From: Ectobius pallidus
Lineage: Eukaryota > Arthropoda > Insecta > Blattodea > Ectobiidae
Length of the DNA stretch: 64,000 nt
Assembly (NCBI GenBank): GCA_964059195.1
Contig: CAXKWD010000005.1
Location: 43,415,825-43,479,824, forward strand
Direction of reading: 5' to 3'
The notes beneath the pieces were generated by a model. It was given only the letters and a program-made list of their open reading frames with translations. It was not told the DNA's origin and searched no databases. A program made the translations under genes and the position numbers. Shown piece by piece: positions 57,090 to 64,000 of the stretch (positions within the stretch are counted from its first letter, which is position 1; each line of letters starts with the position of its first letter).

Positions 57090-57990
57090 TGTATTATGTG
57101 ATCTAAGCAAGGCCTCAACATGGCCCCACATGTAATATTATTAATGAAATTGGAAGATTGTGGAATAGGTGGCGTTGAATTGAATTTATTTACATCTTAT
57201 CTCCAAACTAGGCAACAAATAATATAAATCAATGGTAATTAATTGTTTCGAAGTCTGAACATTCATTGACTCTGCCCCAGAGCTCTGTGTCAGAAGCACT
57301 ACTATTTTTAACTATCCTAAATGATTTTCCCAGAAATATATAAACTCAGGTTTATCTTCTGCTGACGATACTAGCTTACTTGTTAGTGATAAGAACATTG
57401 ATAATTTAAATATGCAAGCTGACATAGTATTTTTAAATTATTGCTCTTAAATAAAACAAACGAACATTTTCTACAGGTCATGAGCATAATGATAATGTCA
57501 AACTCCTTGGTGTGTTTAATTACTATAAATGTAATTTGGAAATACTACTTTATCGAATAAGAATAATTTTGATGAGAGTTCTGCCTATCATATGAATTAA
57601 TGTCTTTTAATTTTTTTGACTCGGCTCTAAGTCAAGGAATAATGCTGTGGCGATATTGTTGCAAAATAAATTCAATCTTTAAAGAACAGAAATACATTCT
57701 AAATCCAATGAGAGGGAAAGTAGGAAACTTTTAATCGTAAAGCACAGAATATTGACTGTGATTAATCTGAATATAGGCTAATGGAATTAATAATGTATAT
57801 TATAAAAAAGGCAGAATTCTATAAATGTAGAAACAACAGTCACGATCACAATACTAGGTACAAGGACAACCTATATGTTTCCTTTTGTAGACTTTCAAGG
57901 AAAAAAACAGGAACCTTTATGTATTTGGACTCATGCTAAATAACAAGTTGTCCAAGCAATTAAGAGAGCTCCACATGTAAGTATTTAAAA
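57090..57990 (+). pseudogene. decayed LINE reverse transcriptase, same clade as 9816 and 25550
   Basis: Through several frames: DLSKAS (for DLSKAFD, motif A), LLMKLEDCGIGGVELNLFTS, a QGSVS relic of motif B, then SADDTSLLVS (motif C, normally FADD), and a C-terminal block with NTRYKDNLYVSFCRLS. The order matches a jockey/CR1-type reverse transcriptase. Many stops and frame changes show long inactivity. Confidence 0.8.
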
Positions 57991-58054
57991 CCATTATTAT
58001 AACTTACAATAAACGAATTTGTAATTGTAATATTTCCTCTGTGGATTTCTAATA

Positions 58055-58495
58055 CAGGGTGGGGCATTTATAGTTTCACGTGTTCAAAACCGTGTAACAC
58101 ATTTATTTAACAAAGAAATAAGCTACATTGAACATTTTTAAATATCTTACAGTCTTGGATTTGCAATTCTGGTCTTACGTTTTGAATATGATGTCCTTGA
58201 GATGCCCTCCGCTAACTTCAACACATTGCTGTAATCTCCCTCGTACACTAGCCATTACACGATGTGTGGTGTCTTGCGTAACATTTGCAATTTCCTGCTG
58301 AGTTGTATTTTTAAGACTGTTAATGTCAGGGAGGGCATGAGCGAAAACGTTAGAACTTCAGATAGACCCACAGAAAAAAAAATCTGGTGTAGTAAGGTCG
58401 GGAGATTTGGAGGGCCATTGGATATCACCAAACCTGGAAAGAATTCGGTCGGGGAAAGCAGCATGTAGCATGTCCATTAAAAGACGAGCAGATTT
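58055..58495 (-). mobile_element. Tc1-like (DDE_3) transposon 3' fragment
   Basis: The left edge CAGGGTGGGGCATTTATAG follows a TA (58053-58054) and looks like a Tc1-type terminus. Read from 58480 leftward on the minus strand, MLHAAFPDRILSRFGDIQW is followed by SPDLTTPDFFF, the block around the third catalytic aspartate. A frame change then leads into a decayed C-terminus. The other end is missing. Confidence 0.78.
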
Positions 58496-58625
58496 TTAAT
58501 TGTATTTTAACTAGACTTAGCATATTACATATTTGGATTGTTTAATGAGTTAAAATTTGTAATATTTTTAATAATCGTTATATTTGTGGATATCTTTATG
58601 GTTCCAGGAGGTTGAGGCTCTTTGT

Positions 58626-58727
58626 CTTTTTTTCGTTCAGTGAAGATGGTACGCTAAGGTATTTTTCTTTAATTTGCTTTTTTTCGTTCAGTGAAGATGG
58701 TACGCTAAGGTATTTTTCTTTAATTTG
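58626..58727. repeat. 51-bp perfect tandem duplication
   Basis: Two identical units beginning CTTTTTTTCGTTCAGTGAAG lie at 58626 and 58677. Confidence 0.95.
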
Positions 58728-59430
58728 CTTCTAAGTCGTGGGAGCCATGAGCTACTTCAGGTCACGAGCCAAGAACAGTTTTCAGTAATGAGCCACACAC
58801 CACGAAGTGCTTTTGCAGTTACGAGCCAGGAGCCACGAACTGATTAATTTTGCGCATTGCAGAGAAATCTTGCTTTAAATGTTATAGAGTTAACTTATTT
58901 TAATGCACCTATCCCCGCTTTAAATTTAGTGTTGTTTTGTCTGTTATCAACTAATTACACAATGATGTAGTAGTAGATTTGCGGAGCAAACACTTTTTTA
59001 TGTACTTACATATTACTGTATGGCCAACACATGTGGTGTGATTTAGAGTTTCTTTTATCTTATCAGATTCCCTTCTAATTGGAATATTTAATTAACATTT
59101 CAGAGGCATTAACCTCACCATGGCTTACAAGCATGAATATTGCTAAAAGCAAAACACTTACAGGTTATTTAGCGTAAAGTTTTTGGGTATTAACAAAAGC
59201 TAACAGGAACCCATGACAACATAGGTAAGTAATGATTTCAACTAAAAATAAATATAGTTCAATACAGGGTATCTGCGGTTGTTAAAAGCTATATTCGTTA
59301 AATTTACTGTTATTCCGTTGCTGATGCACCTAGACATGGTCTGTCCTTAAGAAGAAACTTTTAAGTTACCCTATTCTAATTTCTTGCGGGTTGAATTGAA
59401 AATATTTGTAGACAGAACTAGTAAATCTGT
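58728..59430. other. intergenic with GAGCCA-rich patch
   Basis: 58740-58850 contains several dispersed (C)ACGAGCCA / GGAGCCA words that loosely recall hAT subterminal repeats, but no terminus or TSD was found. No gene supported. Confidence 0.35.
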
Positions 59431-59439
59431 GAACAGGAG

Positions 59440-60101
59440 GGGGTCTGGACTTTTGCGTCCCAAAACCACTAAACTAGGACTTTTGCGTCCATAGATCCTC
59501 GGGTCTCTCTAGAGAGCAATGACCAAAATGCGTCCCATGAATTACAGATAAAATTAATAATTGGTACCATGCAGTTTGTTTAGCATTAGCCAGGGTATAC
59601 CGCGAGGAGGCGAACTTCTACACATCCCAAACATTTTAATCCTTGCATTACTGTCAATAATAAATAAGACTGAAGCGGAGAATGGAGTTTCTCTTTGTCT
59701 TTTGGCTACGAGTTTACTTTGTTGTGGTTGGCAAGAACTTAAATAATACTGTTCGCAAATATTCCAGTCTGCTGAGTGCTTCAGTTCTATATTCAATAAT
59801 TTTTTCTACCCAGAAGGCCTCTTTTTCATTTATCTTGGCATTGACAACGGTTGTTGAGCGTGTGTGAATATATGTTTCTGTTTATGTATTCTTCAAGGCT
59901 TCGATCGACTGGAATAGATGTGGGTGCGAGTGATAAAACATTCTATTCAATTTTGAATGGAATGATTTACAGCTGTTGTTGATGTATCGATCTTGTTCAA
60001 GACGGGACGCACGAGAGTTGTTTACGTCAAATTGCACCGGACGCACGAGGGTTGTTTGGATGAAGCGACCACTCGCTTTGGGACGCAAAAGGGTACGACC
60101 C
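59440..60101. mobile_element. unclassified TIR element with 8-bp TSD (AACAGGAG)
   Basis: The left terminus GGGGTCTGGACTTTTGCGTC and the inverse of the right, GGGTCGTACCCTTTTGCGTC, share GGGTC and a CTTTTGCGTCCCAAA block. AACAGGAG is duplicated exactly at 59432-59439 and 60102-60109. GCGTCC / GGACGC words recur inside both ends. There is no transposase. An 8-bp TSD with G-rich termini would suit Merlin-like elements, but hAT or P cannot be excluded. Confidence 0.72.
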
Positions 60102-60940
60102 AACAGGAGAACTCATGTAAAAGAAAGAAGAATAAAAAAGAAAAACGAAAGAGAAAAAAACAAAACCTTCGATCTACTTTTCATCTAGAAACGGAGTCAG
60201 AAAGTATAATCCTTACACTAACATCGTTTCTAAACCTATTAATTGGTGGCCACGACAGCGAGGAAAATCTGGTTTAAAATGTGTCCTTACAGAGTTGACA
60301 ATTATAAATGTTAAGTATATAATAAGGCATTATGTTAAAAGTGCAGATTGTAGACATAACTAGTAAATCTCGAGACTGGAAGTAGTCTTCAAATATTTAC
60401 TGCATGAACCGTTTGGCTAGAATCGTTGAAAGAAGCTGGGCATTACATGAAACAGAATCATTAAAAGGGCAATGACTTCAAACGGAATAAAAAAATTACA
60501 CATGCGTCCTTTATGACTTTGAAGGACATTCAAGAAGAAAATAGAACAACGCCTTGGTCTAACTGCGTAACACACAAATTTACAACCAGGTGAAATGCCG
60601 AACGGTCGAGTTAAAACAGAATCTCACTTCACCTGGTCAGTAATGAATAATACACCTAGATATAGACCTTAATTTTGTTCTTCCGACTGTACAGTCATTA
60701 TGAGATTCTAATAAATTGTGATACAATGAGCATAAGTGAGAGATTGCAGTGACATAAAGATAGTTATCACGATATCGGGTATGCAACAATACTAGGCCTA
60801 CTAGGCATTCCCTATGCAACTAAGATAGAAGTAGCAGAAAGTCCCATTGCATAAAAGAAGATGGCCTCACAGAAACTGGAAAGTTCGAGTAAAATTACAG
60901 CCCATGAATCTGATACCTAGTGAATATGTGCCGGTCTTCT
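60102..60940. other. intergenic, nothing recognised
   Basis: No gene supported. Confidence 0.4.
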
Positions 60941-60944
60941 CATC

Positions 60945-61020
60945 CCCAGTAGTGGTGAAGGAGGTTGCGGATTCAAGTTCCGCCTCGGCCCTGGGTGTTT
61001 GCGTCTAATAAAGAAAAGAA
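60945..61020 (+). repeat. tRNA-derived SINE fragment
   Basis: GCGGATTCAAGTTCCGCCTC (B-box region) is followed by CCTGGGTGTTTGCGTC. A related TTGGTCATGGGTGTTAATGT follows the B-box of the 63.8-kb fragment, so the two may belong to one group. Confidence 0.6.
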
Positions 61021-61264
61021 GGGAAACAACGAAAACAAAACAGTCAACAACGTCAATAATTGAGGAAAATTGGCATATGGCCGGGTAAATTTCTAGAAAA
61101 ATAGATGCTTCCCCTACTCATATCATGCATGCTAAGCCCTAAAATTTTAAAAGCTGTGAAGAGTAACGGAATGGGGATTTTTTTAAAGATAAAGTTTCTC
61201 ATTTTCAGAGCAAATATAAAAGAAAATATGTTTGTAGCCCCCCTCCCAAGTCAAGACAACTTCA

Positions 61265-61547
61265 GTAAAGTAAAGTATTCCCTATACAGGCCATGGAGGT
61301 CCTAAGGGTTTCAGAATGTTGAGGCTCCCAGATTTTAGACATTCAGCATGTAAACGTAGTAAGGTTGTCAGCCTTACGCACCGGTAGCGTTTACTCATTA
61401 CTGTTAAAGGCTGAGTCAACACCAGGGCCATAGTGCTACCAGGAGAATTAGGCCAATCGAAAAAACCCAACGACTTTATTGGGGATCGAACCCGCAAATT
61501 TCCGGTTAGTAGCGCAGTGCCTCAACACTACGCCACGTCGTACCCCC
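61265..61547 (-). repeat. SINE with 11-bp TSD (AGACAACTTCA), upstream of the SLC22-like exon
   Basis: On the minus strand the tRNA-like head has GACGTGGCGTAGTGTTGAGG (A-box region) and GCGGGTTCGATCCCC (B-box). A ~200-bp body and a short TTTAC-type tail follow. AGACAACTTCA is duplicated exactly at 61254-61264 and 61548-61558. The body is shared with 2598-2733. Confidence 0.9.
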
Positions 61548-61699
61548 AGACAACTTCAACGAGACATAAATTTTGGAATAACTTATATCGTAGAGTATTG
61601 ATTTCCGCTATACACGTTTTATAAAGGTTGCCTTACATGGTTGGCCTAGGCCCTAGGTATATTTGCTATTGCATATTATATAATCATTTTTTTCTTTAG

Positions 61700-61952
61700 G
61701 GAACATGGGGGAAAAGGAAGAGGAACAGAACGATGTGGACATGTTCGGCAACCTGATGGCAGAAATAGGCACGAGAGGCAGGTTCCAGAAGAGATTCAAT
61801 CTGGTTTTCAACATGGGGTTCGTGTGCCTATTCGCCATGCCGTGCTTCAACATCCTGCTTGCTTTGTCTGTGCCAGATCACTGGTGCCACGTGCCGGGGA
61901 GAACCCAAACTAATTTTACTTTACACGAATGGAAGGAAATGACCATACCAAG
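61700..61952 (+). CDS. exon of SLC22 / organic cation transporter-like gene (first coding exon)
   Basis: A T-rich tract ending TTTCTTTAG (61691-61699) is a good splice acceptor, and AG|GTAATT at 61951-61958 is a donor. The ATG lies at 61705 and 82 codons plus two bases follow (phase 2). The protein begins with an acidic stretch, then MAEIGTRGRFQKRFNLVFNM, a hydrophobic segment FVCLFAMPCFNILLALSV (first membrane helix), and PDHWCHVPGR, which opens the large extracellular loop. The F/L-x-EIG-x-x-GRFQ and PDHWC motifs are typical of insect SLC22-type organic cation transporters of the major facilitator superfamily. GC content is visibly higher than the surroundings. The other exons are not in the window, so substrate and orthology remain open. 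Confidence 0.85.
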
Positions 61953-62031
61953 GTAATTAGTTGTTTAATTGTGTGGAATGTATTTGGAATTACCATAGGC
62001 TATAATACGACGGGCATAAGACACATAAGAC

Positions 62032-62426
62032 TTTTTTTTTTTTTTTTTTTTTTTTTTATTTAGCATAAAATTACAACCCGTGTTTTACCAGAAGTATATC
62101 ACGGGGTATTAACAGTGTTTTGATTGTTCAAAATTAATGCTGAAGTTGATGGAAGATGCTCGTGAGGAATTCTGCGACGCTGACTGTGTTGAAGTGTCCC
62201 TTCAGAATATTTGGTGGTGAAGCAAGTTGTAGTACAGCTGGACGGTCTCTGGAGAAGTTAGTGCATTCAGTCATTAGATGGTAGGCCGTCTGCAGAGGTT
62301 TTTCCGGACAGCTGCAGTAGGGTGAGGCAGTTCTGTTCATTTTATGTAGATAGGATTTAAATCGGCCGCGGTTGGTGAGGAATTGTGTGGTGATATAATT
62401 GGGCCATAAGGATAAGGACAGTCTAT
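62032..62426 (-). mobile_element. 5'-truncated LINE with poly(A) tail and 12-bp TSD
   Basis: CACATAAGACTT is duplicated at 62022-62033 and 62427-62438. A 26-base T run (62032-62057) is the antisense poly(A) tail. The minus-strand coding part (62425-62134) is the very C-terminus of a LINE ORF2: TTQFLTNRGRFKSYLHK, then CSCPEKPLQTAYHLMTEC, a CxC...H...C zinc-knuckle-like motif. The frame is open, so the insertion is fairly recent. Antisense to the host gene. Confidence 0.9.
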
Positions 62427-63420
62427 CACATAAGACTTACTAAGTAAGATACCAGTTTAAAACATTTTATTACTTGAAATAATTATGGCATTACCGGCTT
62501 TTAAGGTTTTCATTAGGCGAGAAAATATTACTTTGTGCATAAGTTTTACAGGGGAGGATTCCCGACGTCTTATTGGTAAGTCAATTGATATATTTGAAAA
62601 CTTGAAGTGAAATTAATTACCTGCGGTCTCATATATGAAAACATATACATTTTATACTTAAAAATAACATTCAATAAATTTACATAGACTACTAGTTAGT
62701 TTACATATTGAATTACAAAAATAGAGTCCTCTTGAATTATCAATATCCAAGATCTAGAGACGATTAATATAACTTATTTAATTATATACACAGACAGCAC
62801 ACGTTTACCTGTAGTCATTCCAGTGTTACAGATATCTAATAACATTTTATACTATTAAAGCAAATAGGCCTATTAATTCAGGCTTCAGTGAGCTATTAAC
62901 AGAAAACAATGGATGTATCGAGTTCTCACACACAGTCAGCCTTTTAAATTTTTAATGACACAAGACCCTAGTAATTTGAATGGTTTTATTTACTTTGCAT
63001 GTAGATATTAATCAGAAAGTCGTTATGTAGCTTTAAGGTAAAAATTAACTAATTAATTAGAAAAAATTAAAGAGAGACCAATTACATTTATGATAGTTTT
63101 TTTTTCACTCATTCTTTTCATAATCCACAACAAGTTTTTCAATACGATCATTCCACTGCTTACACACTTGAGGAATGAACTTTTACAACTTCATATTAAC
63201 GTCCATTTTGTTTTCTGTATGAAATGCTTTATTACCATTAGCTCACGAATAGAGGGAGGATGCGTTTGTTACACATACATTTTGTACTAATAACCCGATT
63301 TCATAAAAATTATTTTTATCCGCCAATGATTAATTATCACGCCTTCAATTTCTTAATTTAAATTTAATAATTCTCATGCCTTCAATTTTCTGTATGAATC
63401 ATCACATTGATATTTTATAT

Positions 63421-63945
63421 TGTGGGATATTTTTTGTTGCAAATTATGTTGATGGTCCTGTATAAGCGGAAGTGAAAATCTCGTCTATTGAAATACGATA
63501 AAGGCGCCGATAACAATTTATTTATCTGTACAAACCATCAGACAATGTTCTATATGGCACATTTTCTGCTGCAAATTCTACTGATGCTCTTGCAAGCAGA
63601 AGTGATAATACCAGAGCGATAACAATGTCTGAACAAATTACCAGAATGGAGTATTACGACATGTTTTCTATTGCAAATTCTACTTTTTCAATATATTTTC
63701 TAATTTTAACCGGCCATAGGTAAATTCTACTGAAATATTGCTATTGTTTACCGTTTCGTTTACTTTGTTTTCTTTCTTTCTTATTACACATTAACACCCA
63801 TGACCAAGGCTGGACTTGAAACCCCAGCTTTCTTCGTCACGGCTCCAAAGCAGCATGACTTAGCTACTGCTGCTAAGGAACTATGATGCTCTTGTAAGCT
63901 GAAGTGAAAATTTCATATCAAGAATGACAAAACAACAGAGCTATA
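63421..63945. repeat. imperfect ~100-130-bp tandem repeat, third unit interrupted
   Basis: GCAAATT...TGATG-TCTTG-A-GC-GAAGTGA blocks recur at 63439, 63571 and 63673. The third unit is split: its first part stops near 63685 and its continuation (GATGCTCTTGTAAGCTGAAGTG) resumes at about 63885. The sequence between contains the SINE-like fragment. Confidence 0.7.
63785..63880 (-). repeat. tRNA-derived SINE fragment, minus strand
   Basis: On the minus strand AGTAGCTAAGTCATGCTGC (A-box region) and GGGGTTTCAAGTCCAGCC (B-box region) are followed by TTGGTCATGGGTGTTAATGT. The spacing is tRNA-like but stems are poor, so this is a SINE head. Confidence 0.6.
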
Positions 63946-64000
63946 ATTTTTTTTGATCCGCTTAGCTGGTCTAGATTATGAATGAAATAGCCTTGGGTTT

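Larger units (their letters stand above)
61953..64000 (+). other. intron of the SLC22-like gene (to window end)
   Basis: From the donor at 61953 no later acceptor followed by a plausible membrane-protein exon was found. The stretch holds a LINE fragment (62032-62426), a tandem repeat (63421 on) and a SINE fragment (63790-63905). Confidence 0.6.

Noticed and set aside
62440..64000. Second exon of the SLC22-like gene
   Set aside because: No acceptor followed by a conserved transporter segment was found on the + strand, so the exon is presumed beyond the window.

Overview
The window is a piece of an AT-rich animal nuclear genome, almost certainly an arthropod and most likely a hemimetabolous insect. 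Frequent TAGGCCTA words, many tRNA-derived SINEs and the mix of mariner, hAT, R1-clade and Penelope-like remnants would suit a cockroach or termite, but that placement is inference. There is no sign of bacterial organisation: no operons, no Shine-Dalgarno-led ORFs, no long host ORFs. Almost every recognisable protein fragment belongs to a transposable element.

The only host gene segment I can support is one exon on the + strand at 61700-61952. It has a splice acceptor, a start codon and a splice donor, and encodes the N-terminus of an SLC22 / organic-cation-transporter-like membrane protein. A SINE with an 11-bp target-site duplication (TSD) lies just upstream. A truncated LINE with a 12-bp TSD lies in the following intron. 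No second exon was found, so the gene continues past 64000.

Layout. 1-5200: sparse, with a SINE body (2.6 kb) and a decayed DDE transposon with ~90-bp terminal inverted repeats, TIRs (3582-4354). 5.2-12.1 kb: a diverged dispersed repeat in two copies; a TA-flanked foldback built from an inverted duplication of a mariner transposase 3' end (5693-6385); Penelope-like fragments with hammerhead-ribozyme-like cores (7.04 and 9.03 kb); a LINE reverse transcriptase fragment (9.8-10.9 kb). 12.8-16 kb: a LINE tail, SINEs and a tandem-module repeat with an (ACGG)n tract. 17.5-26.5 kb is the richest part: a hAT element with TSD TTAGAACT, a TTAA-flanked MITE, a mariner split by a 4.35-kb R1-clade retrotransposon whose ORF2 is still open for 1038 codons, and a hAT element with TSD GTGATAAT that contains a LINE fragment. 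26.8-30.3 kb: tandem-module repeats, a 2.1-kb inverted-repeat structure and a mariner 3' end. 31.4-40.2 kb: an RTE-type LINE end, two related SINEs, a non-autonomous hAT (TSD ACGATAAG) and a decayed GTF2IRD2/ZBED-type hAT transposase. 43-54 kb: two full copies of an unclassified ~1.1-kb TIR family, mariner fragments, SINEs and a perfect 43-bp x3 minisatellite. 55-61 kb: SINEs, microsatellites, a decayed LINE, a Tc1-like fragment and an unclassified 662-bp TIR element with an 8-bp TSD. 61.2-64 kb: the SLC22-like exon and its intron.

No pathway links these parts; the window is a stratified record of transposition. The points most worth checking are the unclassified TIR families (43351-44479 / 52818-53866 / 15959 end; 59440-60101), the hammerhead-like cores, the catalytic-motif substitutions in the open R1-clade ORF2, and the long palindromes that could yield double-stranded RNA.
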